Shown piece after piece: positions 25,501 to 36,480 of a DNA stretch of 64,000 bases. Made by a program: the position numbers and the translations under genes. This stretch comes from Numida meleagris (Eukaryota > Chordata > Aves > Galliformes > Numididae). The notes below the pieces were generated by a model. It saw nothing but the letters and a program-made list of their open reading frames with translations. It ran no database searches and was not told the origin of the DNA. Location: positions 34,675,971 through 34,739,970 of the forward strand of contig NC_034411.1 in assembly GCF_002078875.1 (NCBI RefSeq). Reading direction: 5' to 3'. How positions within the stretch are numbered: the stretch's first letter is position 1; the number at the start of each line of letters is the position of its first letter.

Positions 25501-28500
25501 TATTGGTTACAGCTGAAGTTAAGCATTGTGCTGCTCTCATCACTACCCTTCTCAGAGATCATGGCCTCCTCTCATCTGCTGTAATAATAGCATTCCCTGA
25601 CCTTTCAATCAAAAGGATCTGAGTTGAGAAAGTAGCACTATTGAAGATGTTTGAATTATCATTTTGGTAAGAACCAAGACAGGGAGCAACCACCATGCAC
25701 ATGGAGAAGAAAAAGAAAAAGCATGTTAGGATGCCCACATGGAGCCAGGACCTCTTGGTCCTGCTCAGCCTGACTAACACATTTGACTGCTACTGTAAGG
25801 GCATGTAAATATTTCTTGATAAGTTATGCAATAGATAGATCTGTGGCCTAAATGAAATCTTGTTGATTTCAGTGAAGACAAAATCCACTCATTACTGCCA
25901 TTTTCATATGAGCCAATAAGACAAGGTTCAGATGTGGACCATCGCTTCCTTCTTCTCTCCCCCCTTCCAACTTCTTTGCTCTTAAAATAAGTACCCAGAG
26001 CTCGCATTTTTAAAAGTTAGTTTTCAATATTCAACATTTCCTGCAGGATCTTCTAAAAACTCTCCATCTCAAGCTCAGAACAGTCCAGTCAACATTATGC
26101 TGATGAAAACATCATGGGTTTGTGGTTTCACTTGAAGAAACCTCAAAAAACACTCCCAAAGCATTACTAAAACTATACTGTAGTATCAGCTAAAAAGGGG
26201 AGTGGGAAGAAATAAACATAAGCAATACACGTTCTGGTTGAAGGCATTGCCTTCCTGGTACAATTGAAACCTGAAATACGTAATCAGACATAAGATATTA
26301 GAAAACAAGAAACCTAAAAACAGTTCTTGGCCTAATTATGCTCACTTATTTCTTAAACCCTGCTTTAATGCAGAAAGGTTGCATATAATGCCATTGAAAA
26401 TAACAAGGAAGAGAGCCACCAAGGATTTGAGTCCTATAAACCCATAAATTAGAATGCAGCTGTAGTATGACCATCTAAAACTTAACGTTGCTACAACAAG
26501 TATGCTCTTCTTAAGAAACTGCTAAATGAAACTGCCATTTCTTTCAAGGCTGTAAGCTAAAGCTTTCAAAGAAAAGAAGCTTTTCAGCATGTGACCACAG
26601 CAGACAGTTTGCAGTACTGCTATACCACTGCTTTCTAGAAGAGTTTTATTAATACCTTAATTAATGGTTGCAACCTCAATTGGTGTCACAGCGCAACCAA
26701 AGGTTGGACCAGTAATTGGAAAGATTTTGTAAGACATTTTTCAAACTTCTCACGCCTAGAATACCATTTTGCTTACAGGTTGTTGTTGCATATTAAAGCT
26801 CACTTAATACAAAGTAAACTTGCAAACTGCTTTTCTACAGTCAGGGTTAGCTCTTAAATTGCAGCTTCAGCAATAAATGATGTAGAAGAGGAATTACTCA
26901 TCCAATCACAGACGGGAAGCCCACACGCTTGTATTTCCAACACTTCACTAACATACATACCTCTCAAGTTACAGCATGACATTTCACTAAGATCTAAGCT
27001 GGTATTTTAAGTTAGAACATCCCTCACACTTTTGACATGCAGAGCACAGGTCACAAGATGCTGCAGTTCCTACTACATCATTACACAGATCAAGATAGTC
27101 AAGTTCATTGCAGTGGCAGGCTGCAAGTTCAGTGCTTGGAAGCACCCCAATGGAATGATGTCAAAGCCTATGTACCGCTGATGTGGCAAAACTGCAGATG
27201 TCTTTCAACCCTATATAAACAGCATTGCAGCTTTCTAATAATCTGCTGGCATCAGCATGAATCCCATTAAATGCCCATGTCTGTACCAGTAATGTGTGAC
27301 ACTTTCTCTAACGCTGTCTGGGGAATTCAGAATGGACTGTCTTATCTCCTTCCCTTTCCCTTCCAAAGCTATACACAAAAAATCGTAAACTTACTATACA
27401 AGATTACTATTAATGTTGCAACTTGAAGTTCCAGAGAGATAAAACTATCTACAGATAAAAGATGATTTTAGATATCAGCGCAGCTTTATTAGCATATATA
27501 TAAAGCACCTCGAAGGAACTTTAATAGCTTGCCATTAAGAGGCCCACTACTCACTAAGTATTGACTATTTGTGAACAGTGTCTTTAGATACACAGACAAG
27601 CCTCTGTAGAAAGAGCCATCTGATGAAAATTTTGCTCCTCCTTAGAAATTTACTTGAGGAAAAAATTGAATTTTTTGTCCTAATAGCTCAGTCTATGGTC
27701 TCCTGAAAGTATTTTCTTTTCTGATAGGAAGAACACCAAAGTCTCAATTCACTAGATATAATCATGAGTCTATTCCTAATTTCTAGAGCACTCAGTAAGA
27801 GCATTTATGATTCCACAGAGAAAGCTGCAGAGCTAACAGCTCCCTAGAAAACAGTCTTTAACATACAGCATCTTCACCTTCACCTCAAAGACGTTTGCAA
27901 GCTTGACAGAAACATTTACATCATTTCACACCGCGACAGTAAGACAGGTGACCTCCAGCTGCTTCTAGGAAAGAGTTTACATTCATTTCTCAGAGGTGAA
28001 TGCATACCTCTTTGTCTCCTCCGGACCTCTTTAAGCAGCTGAAATTCCAGGGCAAACAAAGTACCTATGTTTTCCCAACTTGCCAGCAAACAGTCAATTA
28101 GGAAAAAAAAAAAAAAGATTCACAGATGAGTTATGCTAAATGTTTGGTATTGTGACCTGTGATGTAACACAAAAGAACGGTTGTTATTGCCTAAACTTTA
28201 ATGGAGTTAATCCTTCCAAATGCTGACAAATTACTGCCTCAGGCCATTTAAAATCACATTTCTAATGCAATAATCCTATCTGCACTGCAATGAGTTGGGA
28301 TGAAATGATTAGGTGCCTGAGATTTTTGCACAGTGAATTAAGTCACCATAAAGCCTAGCTGCGCTTGTTCACAAATTAAAGGTCTGGACAGAACTGAAAT
28401 TCCATTATTCTGCCACTAGCTCAGCTTTGAGGAAGGGTTCATTACTGTCCTGTCTATTGACACTGTTTCTGAAGTAGCTATGAGCTAGCAAGAACCTATT

Positions 28501-31500
28501 AGTCACAAGACCAGCTTCAAGGCTTTCTTCATTATCAATAATTATTGGTCAAGTCTTTGACTACCTAACACCCATTAAACAGAAACTGCTAATTCAACAG
28601 CATGCATTTAAGAAAATATGAGATAGAGTTTCAGTAAATTGTTCCAATCCCCCTCCCTTGCAAACAAACAACTGTATCCCTGAACACAGTTCCTCCCCTA
28701 TTCAAAGCCAGACTGCTCAACCAGTTCAGCCATCCCTTATACTTCAAAACATAAGCTTTTTAGCTAGGAGAGGGTCCAGAATGGTCCCCTCACAACATCA
28801 ACCTAGCACTTAAATTAGTATCCCTACTTTTTGACCCCATCACAGCACACCAAAGCAGACATTCACATCTGCACAACCAAATTACCTCTCGCTTTAAAGG
28901 CTGCATTCATGATTTTTTCAATCCTACACTAACAAAACATAATCACCAGCTTGGCACTAATCATTCTTAGTATTCAATTGATTGATTGCACATGATGTAA
29001 TTTGATATGCATAAATCTAACTACTTTTTGATTAAAAATATGATCATTTCTTTGTTGGACATCCACAAGGTCAGTGTTCCAGTGAAGAAAGAGGATATCA
29101 CAAGTTTGAATTTAAGGCAAAAAGATTTCACTTGAATTCTAATAAGCATGGAGTGTGATGCCATTAGCTTCTATGCTAAAACTTTGAGATACTCTTCCGA
29201 AAATAAAGCTTGAGAAAAAGCTTAAGATACTAATTTAAGACAGTTTTTATTGCCATGCAAGTGTTTGTAACAAAAAGACACAATGGTCACCAAATACTCT
29301 AAGATCCTTTCGGTTACCAACTACAATGTGCAATTATACCAGCTTCTTGTGTCTGTCATTCCCCATGGGCATGTTTCATATGGTGTTTACAACAAGATTT
29401 AATTCTCATAATACAACCCCTTGTATGCAGATAATTGCTGTGCATCATTTAGGCACAACTGTATCAGAAAAGAGGAAGAAGAAATAAGATTTTAGCTTTT
29501 TTTTTTTCCATCCTTTTGCCAATCCCCCATACCCTTCTCAAAAAAAAAACCAAACAACAATGTTTTCATTCTGCTGCTGTATTAGGAGAAAATGCTGCTA
29601 TTTAAAACTGAAAAGCTCTACACCTTGGCACTAACAATGAGCTAGTCAGCAGCAGTTTGCTACAGGTTAAGAGTTGTTTTTCCATATGAAATGAAAAGCT
29701 TCAGTACATAGCTTCACGCATAAAGCAGGGTCTGTCTGTGCACCACTGCACTATTACACTTCGCAGATATATACAAACCTTTACACGATAACACACAGTG
29801 GAAAGCATCAATTTAAGGTCACATTCAGATAGCTTACTGCAGATTCCAATGTTTGCTATGAGACCCATTGGAAAACTCAGATACCCTCACATTCTGCTTG
29901 CTCTGCATAACACAATTCCCAGAGTTATATGCCATTCCAAATACAATGTAAATGTGAAACAGGTGCCAGTGACTATATTTACTATGCTAATGACATCTCT
30001 AGTCTGTCTTCAACAACATCAAGAAGAATTGCCATGTAAGTTAGCTAGATCTGGCAGACTAGAAGATGACTGATAAATTTTAAATGTTCCATGAGAAATA
30101 ATAAAGATGGACACATGTAATTGATAATACTGCTGGACACCACAGTCTTGAGCCATAAAATGCTTTGCAAGTTTGGAGGGAATAACCAGACTCCGGAAGA
30201 GGATCGGTTTCCTTTTCTTCTCTACTCAGTGGCTGGATCCAACCCACCCCCTAAAACCTATTTCCACAGCAGCAATCGAGAACATACTTCACAGTACCCT
30301 GAAGAAAATGCTAGCATGGTAGACTCCAGCCTGTACCGAAACAGAATTAAGTTTTTCCCAAGATACATGACCATTTGCACTTCTATAAGAGACTCAGTGT
30401 CCCTCACCCTCAGAGAGAAACCCCATTGTGTAACCGCACTAGGCACCCACAGAGGCAGTGCACAGGCCCTGGCTGAGCTGGCAGAGCCCACATCAACTCA
30501 GATACGGTTAAGGCTGTCAAGTGCATGCCAGCAACAACAAACCAAGAAGTCCTAAGAAGTCAACAGTACTACCCACAATATTCATATCCTACATTACCTA
30601 AGCCAAAGCCTCGCTGTCTTGGGCTGTGTTTGCTGAAGGCAAAATTCACAAGCCCCAAAAGTTCATAACAGTTGTAAAGACAGAAAGGAATGTTTCTGCA
30701 AATAGCCACAGCCAGGTAGCTTTCAGAAGGGAGCTGCATGAGAAAGGCTGGAGAACCAGAACAGGATTGAATCTGTAAGCACTATTAAGTACAGTGAACG
30801 GGGGAGAAGGTCTCAGCAACCCTCAAAGATCTCCTTACTCGTGCCTCTCCCCTCCCCCTAACCCTACATCCACACACTAGATAGCAACAGTTTTGTAAGT
30901 GGCAACCCTACAGAACTGGAAGATTCAGAAAGGAGGTTCCAGAAAAGAGCAGAAGGTAAGGGAGCCTGAAAATTGATTAGTACTGTTGTGAACAAAGATT
31001 TGCCTGGACAACACCATCACCTAAACTCTGAACAGGACAGTTAACAACAGGAACAGAATGGGAACATCTGTGGAAGGCTTAGGAAAGGCCATGATTATCA
31101 CTAAGAGAATCCTTCACAAGACTTTGTCACTGCAAAAGTGTCTTTTATTTCTATAAAAATACTTTGCAAGGGATGAGATGTAAGCGGCAAGTCTTACATC
31201 CCCAGTCTGTTATTCTGGTGACTCCCATATCTGTATCCATAAGTTATCATCTATACCTACAGCTAGTAAACACCGCCACATCACGCTACCTGAAATTTGT
31301 AAGGTTTTGGAACAGAGCCGCTTTCCAGAGAACCAATTGTGTGCTAACAATCTATTAAACCATACTTTTTCATCGTTCCGCCTTTTCCTTTTCATGAATA
31401 GTTCAATTAAGCCAGCTCTTGAGACCCTATCTTCTGTTCAGGATAGCACCAACTCCCTCACAAACAGCATATAAACAAATAATGGAGAGCACAACACAAG

Positions 31501-32661
31501 AGTAATATCAGGAACCTTCTCTGAGCAGTCAGCTCTTTTCCACGATACCTCCTTATCGTAACCGCTAATGAAAACTCTTTGAAGTGGAAGAGTAAATATT
31601 ATCATTTGATAGTACCTGAGCCAACAGGGCAAACGAAATCGCATTGTATTACATTCTGGGAGCCGTAGACCAATTCACAATACAACACTCACAAGGTTGC
31701 TATGGAGGAGCCCACTGCTCACTATTTTGGTAGCATGGGGTCAGCCAAGGGCTGCTGGGGACTCTTGGAGTGCCGTTAGTCTTAATCTTTACATGTAAAT
31801 CAAACAAGAAAAAAAAAAAACCAACACAAAATGAAACAAAAGCAGGGAATTCCAGAATACGTCGGCTTTCTGCCTCTGGTGGGAACATGGTCCTTCTAAA
31901 GACTTCCAACCTCTACTCATGATCAGTTAGCTCCAAGGCCAGATTTCAGAAGTGCTTGCATGCTTTGGATTATTCAACAGCAGCTTTGAGTGTTTTTTGA
32001 TCTGCTTTGATAAAAAGGAAATCCAGCACTTCTTTGTAAGAGAACACCACCACCAGGTTGTCCTTATGCTAACAACACCCTGGATTCAATGCAAAGGTCT
32101 GCCACAGCCTCCTGCATGACCTTCAGGCTCACGTTGCATTTCAGTGCCTCATCTTGGAGGCACAGGAGGATCCCTACCACACTTGGCCTCTCAATGGAAA
32201 CACAAGGCATGGACATTAGACCACAGGTACCTTATGGCTAAAGCTGGCTGCCAATTCTCGGGCCATTTTGTAAAGTCATGCTGTAGGATCAAAGAGAGCA
32301 AAAGGGGATGGGACCACCGTCATCCGTGTGGCATTCCCACGCTTTCCTGCCCCTCACCAGGCTCAAGAACAAGTACATGGGAAATCACAACGCAAAGCCA
32401 CTGAAGACATAAGGGAAGAGGAAAGCAAGGAGCAAGCTGAAGGTGCTGTCACGGATACTCCCGAAGCCCGGCAACCCTCCAGAAATGGAAGCAAGAGGAA
32501 GGGATGGTAAGTGGAAACAAGACCAAGCAGGAGCCAGCACAAACAATCCCTAAAAACGTCAGCGACGGCACCGGCAAAGGCGAGCCCAGGTGCCGGCAGA
32601 TAAACCCGCGCGGCTGCTGCACGTGTCGTGCCCCGGCCCCCCGGCGCGGCCCCCGGCTCAC
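10585..32661. other. KIF26B intron 2, long stretch without recognised exons
   Basis: About 22 kb of AT-rich DNA directly downstream (transcript sense) of the KIF26B exon 2 donor. Open frames up to 155 codons occur (for example 16854-17321 minus, 30121-30555 plus) but show no domain, no biased composition and overlapping frames on the other strand, so they look like chance. Simple tracts include 12 C at 12309-12320 and pyrimidine runs near 18475-18495. KIF26B exon 3, which carries a second CxxC motif in related proteins, was looked for on the minus strand and not seen. A block at about 28140-28430 has the look of a conserved non-coding element. Confidence 0.55.
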
Positions 32662-33063
32662 CTTGCTGCTGACGGGCCCGGGGATGAGCAGCTTCAGCGC
32701 CTGCCTCTTCAGCTCCGCCAGGCGGGCGTTGCAGTGCTCGCACCAGACGCCGCGGTCGGAGCCCGGCGAGGAGCCGCCGCCGCTGCCGGAGCCCGGCGAG
32801 CCGGTGCCGAAGCCCGGCGAGCCTCCCAGCGAGCCGGGGGAGCTGGTGCCGATGCCGGGCGAGGCGGGCCCCGGGGAGCCTGTGAAAGAGCCCGGCGAGG
32901 AGGTGCCGGAGCCGGGGGACGGGGTGCCCGAGGAGCCGAGCGCCGAGCCGGCTCCCTCCGGGGCCGGGCGACTCCCGGCGCGGGACTCCTCGTAAGCCTT
33001 GCGGTACCAGCTCTCGGGGGAGAAGGGGGCGGCGGGCTTGGTGGGCGAGCAGGGCTCGGTCAC
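32662..33063 (-). CDS. KIF26B: KIF26B coding exon 2
   Basis: 134 codons bounded by acceptor GCCGCAG (ending at 33064) and donor AAG/GTGAGC (32661-32656), both strong. It encodes the KIF26B N-terminal region: a conserved [13 protein letters not shown] block, a Gly/Ser/Pro repeat region at about residues 40-104 of the exon, then a CxxC motif (CEHC) that probably contributes half of a zinc-binding pair with a later exon, and a basic-hydrophobic helix ([12 protein letters not shown]). The donor leads into the long second intron. Confidence 0.94.
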
Positions 33064-33228
33064 CTGCGGCGGGAGAAGGAGCAGCGGTCAGGGCAGCCCG
33101 CACCCGGACACCCCGCCCGCCTCCCCGCAACCCGAGCGCTCCCCGCTTCCGCCGCCCGCACTTACCCCGTATTTTCTGCTCCGCGCTGTGACCGCAACCC
33201 TGTCCTTATTCCCAGCCACCGAATTCAT
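32662..33228 (-). CDS. KIF26B: KIF26B, first two coding exons (5' end of gene)
   Basis: KIF26B is an atypical kinesin-11 family protein that binds microtubules, is thought to lack normal motor ATPase activity, and acts in cell adhesion, polarity and kidney development. Two exons join in phase 0 to give 155 residues: [10 protein letters not shown]...SRKYG from 33228-33166, then [20 protein letters not shown]... from 33063-32662. The stretch [19 protein letters not shown] and the following [11 protein letters not shown] low-complexity run match the vertebrate KIF26B N-terminus that I recall. A CxxC motif (WCEHC) and the [10 protein letters not shown] segment close exon 2. The start codon has a strong context (GCCACCATGA). 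The motor-like domain and the long C-terminal region lie beyond position 1 of the window. Identity is high-confidence; KIF26A is the only close alternative and fits less well. Confidence 0.95.
32760..32965. repeat. GC-rich minisatellite-like tract coding for the KIF26B SPGS repeats
   Basis: Irregular tandem copies of units such as GAGCCCGGCGA and GAGCCGGGGGA, with a period close to a multiple of three. On the minus strand they encode alternating [11 protein letters not shown] and GGSPGFG units in frame, so the repeat array is part of the protein. Confidence 0.8.
33166..33228 (-). CDS. KIF26B: KIF26B coding exon 1
   Basis: Twenty-one codons, from ATG at 33228-33226 to GGG, followed by the donor GTAAG (33165-33161). 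It encodes [20 protein letters not shown] plus G. The phase 0 junction joins directly to the GTG codon of exon 2. The intron is only 102 bp (33165-33064). Confidence 0.93.
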
Positions 33229-34000
33229 GGTGGCTCCGCGGGTGGGCTCCCCCCGGTCAGCAGCCGAAGGAAACCGTCGGTCCCGGGAAGCCCCCGCGCC
33301 GGGCGCCGCCGCCGCCGCCTCAACGCTGAGCGCCGAACACCGTCAGTCCTCGGGAGAATGCCGGGGAGCGGGGCGCTCGGCCGGCCGGCTTTCCCTCATT
33401 GTCTTCCCGCCCGGCCCCTTCTAGCCGACGCTTTCACAGAAACAGCCACATCCAGAGCGGGAGCGCTCCCCCCGGCAGCGGCAGCCCTCCTCCGCGAGTG
33501 AAGCGAAGCATCCGAGGCGGCTGCGGGGAGGTGCGGGAGTGTCGTAGCAGAAGCTACGACGGCAACTTCTTTCCCTCAGCCAGGTTTGGAAGTGAGTTAC
33601 AAGAAATCCTCCCAAAATCTCGGCGGCCGGGCTCTGGGAGGAGCCTCCGCGCCCTCGCAGCCAATATCCTCCCGCCCGGCCGCGCCTGGCAGCCCCGCGG
33701 CCCCCGGCTCCCGTCGGCGCGGGGCTCTGCCCGCTCCCGGGGCCGCGCCGGCTGCGGGGAGGGCCTCGCTGTTTTGCGGTGCGCCTGATTGACACCGCCG
33801 ATTTTCCCCTTTTTCTTGAAGCTGGCAGGCGGGGCTCGGGGGGAACCTTGTTGCTTCCACGGCAGTTATTGGTTAGTTGCCTCCGTTCAGGGCTTTAATG
33901 GACATGACTTCACAAGGGTCCTAACCGGGAAAGGAAAGCAAGCCGTATCTCCGATTGTCACAAGCGTCTCTTCTCCGTGTTGTAATTTTACGTGTATTAA

Positions 34001-35065
34001 GTTTGCAATCAAGGGCATAGTAAATGGATCTCTTAACAATAACAATCCGCAGACTTGTTTCCCCGTTGCTCTTTCCCTTCTAACTGCGATTTTTGCTTCG
34101 CAGTTGTGGGTTACACGCACCTGGTTACAGCTCCTGTCTGATGTCTAACCCTGCAGACAGCACGGTCATTCCCGACAAATCCTCCTCAAATCAAGTTGGC
34201 GACGTTCTCAGAAAAGGCTGCGATAAGGAGCTGGGTGCCAGCTCCCCCGATAGCCAAAATGCAAAGGCGAGGAGGATGCAGCTGGGAGGGCAGCACAGAC
34301 AGGGCTTGCCTCCACCTTCCCGCTCTCCCGTCGCTACCTTCGTAGCACCCTGACTGCACCGGGGCTGTAAGGGCCGCGGGCACCCAGAGCAGCCTCTGAC
34401 CGCCGAGGGAGGCATCACCCACACCTTCCAGATTCCTGCCGGCAGTGAAGGTGTGCGCGATGCTGTGCTGTGCTTTAACTTCACCAGGCTGTTGCTCCGA
34501 TAGCGGAGCAGCCATTCCCGATAAGAAAGCTTTCATCTCAGCCGACACCGGGTAGCCAGGCCGCATCAGCTGCGCCCTGTGCACCCACCTAGGTGCCCGA
34601 ACACCTGGCAGACAAAGGCTCCCGCCGCACACCGCTCCGTTCCGTAGGCAGACGTGACCGGGATGCCAAGGCGCTGCGGGACGCGCCGAGCGGTGTGGGA
34701 TGCCCCGTGGGCGCCGCGGCGCGTAACTTCTGCTTTTCCACGCTCAGCGATTCTGGCGGCGAACGGGCGGGCAGCTTTGTTTCTCAGCAGACCTGTTACC
34801 ACCAAGCCGCTCGCGCTACGCAGCGCAGCCGCTGTCACAGCCCGCACCTCGGCAGCAGCGCGCACACCCGGGGCCGGTGCCAGCCCTGGGGCGCGGGGCA
34901 GCCCCGAGCAGACAACTTTGGGAACGACGGAGCCCTGCGCCGACACGGCGTCCGCTCTCCCTCAGCCCCGGGCGGGTGGCAGCGGCTGCCGGAGGCGGTG
35001 GGGGAAGCACTGCGGGGCGGCGAGGCTGCTCCCCGCAGCCCAGCGCGGGCGCTGTGGGGCGGCTG
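34001..35065. other. GC-rich intergenic sequence between KIF26B and the zinc-finger exon
   Basis: High GC and frequent CG, especially 34560-35065. Long open frames on both strands are a by-product of GC composition and show no domain. It may hold distal KIF26B promoter sequence or 3' untranslated sequence of the upstream zinc-finger gene. No poly(A) hexamer of the AATAAA or ATTAAA type was found on the minus strand between 35500 and about 33900. Confidence 0.5.
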
Positions 35066-35066
35066 N
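35066..35066. other. Single ambiguous base (n)
   Basis: The only undetermined base in the window. It sits at the sharp boundary between GC-rich sequence and a run of A. It marks a position where the assembly was uncertain and could hide a collapsed homopolymer or a join. Confidence 0.9.
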
Positions 35067-35390
35067 AAAAAAATGACATCTGTTAACTTCACAAAGGAAG
35101 AGAAACTGAATCCCAGAACGATAAACAAGGAGGGGGGAGGAGGAAGAAATCTGAATTTTTTTTTTTTTTTTGTTCCTCCCCTCGTGTGTTGGGAGTCATG
35201 CAAGAATTTCTTGGGGGGGGGAGGGGGGAGGGAAATTAAGAAGGGGAAGAGAAAAAAAAAAATCAATTAAAAGAAAAAAACCAAAGCCCCACACCTGCAA
35301 AGAAAAGATTTTTTTTCTTTTTTTTTCTTTTTTTTTTTTTTTTCGGACACAGACTTTTTTTTTTTTTTTTTTTTTGCATACCATCGATTC
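35067..35390. repeat. Low-complexity poly-A/poly-T and G-rich tract
   Basis: A patchwork of homopolymers: T runs at 35157-35171 and 35355-35375, interrupted T runs at 35309-35343, several A runs, and a G block at 35213-35232 (nine G, six G, three G). Downstream of the zinc-finger stop codon on the minus strand the first long A run (35375-35355) follows the hexamer variant AATGAA by about 12 bases. This could be 3' untranslated sequence or the tail of a retrocopy. Confidence 0.7.
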
Positions 35391-35439
35391 ATTGGTGTAT
35401 TAATGCACTTATATTCCCAGCTTTAAGCTAACATACAGT

Positions 35440-36480
35440 AAATAAATACACAGTTCCAAGGAGGGAGCGGGGGGGCTCGGCGAGGGGAAGGGGCCGCCGC
35501 GGTTACTGGTATCCGAGTGCAGAAGCTGAAGTTAGTCTTTGGCCATAGAGAGCGTACGGGGAGTAGTAAGGTCCGGCAGCCGGCAAGGACGGCACGGGGA
35601 GGGCTCCGGCCGCGGGCAAATGGCTCTTGCCGTACGGGTGGTACCTGTTGAGTCCCAAAGTGTGTGGGCTCCTCAAGGACAGGGAGGCCGGTAACGTGCT
35701 GGGGCTGCCGGGGGCGGCGGGCGGGAGGTGGAGGTGGCAGGAGGCGGCCGAGCCCAGCCCCGAGGTGGGGTACCCGGCCAAGAGTTTCTCGGCGCCCGGC
35801 AGAGCCGTGTGGGTCCGTAGGTGGGTGAGCAGCTCCTCCGAGGTGGCAAACCTCTTGTCGCAGGGTCCGCTGGCAGACACCCAGTTGCATATGTGGGGCA
35901 GGGGGTCGTTCTGCAGCATGAAGCCGTAGGTGTAGAGGGGGTGGCCGGGCAGGCTGGGGGTGCCGCCGGAGGAGAGCGTGGTGTGCACCGAGTGCAGCGG
36001 GTGCGCGGGGTACACCAGGGGGTATCCGCTCTTCAGGCTGCCGGCGTCGTGCACGCAGCTGGAGCAGTTGCCGGAGCCCAGGTGCGAGGCGCTGTGGTAG
36101 CTCAGGCAGTACGGGTCCCGGCATAATCCCTGCATGAAGGAGGGCGGCGAGGCCCCGGTCAGCGGGCTGGAGCTGGGCGGCTTCCCCGGCAGCCCCAGCG
36201 CCCCGGGCAGCTGGCTGCCCACCAGCCCCGCTTTGCTGGGGTCCAACCCGGGCACGAACTGCGAGGGGTACCCGGCGTAGGCGCCCACGATGGAGCCGTG
36301 GTAACCGATGCTGGAGGGCGGCAGCGGGAAGACGGAGTGGCCCGGCTTGTAGGGCGACACGGGGGCCACATGGCCGGCGGCGGGCGGCAGCGCGGCCGCG
36401 AGGACGTTGGGTTGGGCGGCCGTTGGCGGCGCGCGGCAGAGGCGGGCTGCGCCGTGCCAGCTTCCGCGTGGCTGCTGCCA
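35440..36480. other. CpG-rich block over the zinc-finger exon
   Basis: CG dinucleotides are dense from about 35440 to 36480 and drop suddenly at about 36480 to the AT-rich intergenic background. The sharp edge coincides with the loss of protein homology, which is unusual for a gene whose relatives have a CpG-rich first exon close by. Confidence 0.7.

Larger units (their letters stand above)
32560..34000. promoter_or_regulatory. CpG island over the KIF26B start
   Basis: Dense CG dinucleotides and high GC begin abruptly near 32560 and cover coding exons 1 and 2 plus about 700 bases upstream of the start codon. This is the usual vertebrate CpG-island promoter layout. On the minus strand a CCAAT box reads at 33872-33868. 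No TATA box is evident. The exact transcription start cannot be set from sequence alone and is probably between about 33300 and 33850. Confidence 0.75.

Noticed and set aside
30121..30555. 144-codon plus-strand frame in KIF26B intron 2
   Set aside because: No recognisable domain and no suitable splice context. Length is within chance for 64 kb read in six frames.
32590..33501. 303-codon open frame on the plus strand across the KIF26B exons
   Set aside because: It is antisense to verified KIF26B coding sequence, is almost entirely Ala/Gly/Arg, and reflects GC-rich composition. No domain is visible.
34593..35270. 225-codon plus-strand frame crossing the ambiguous base
   Set aside because: It runs through an undetermined base and homopolymer tracts. 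Its composition is typical of open frames in CpG islands.
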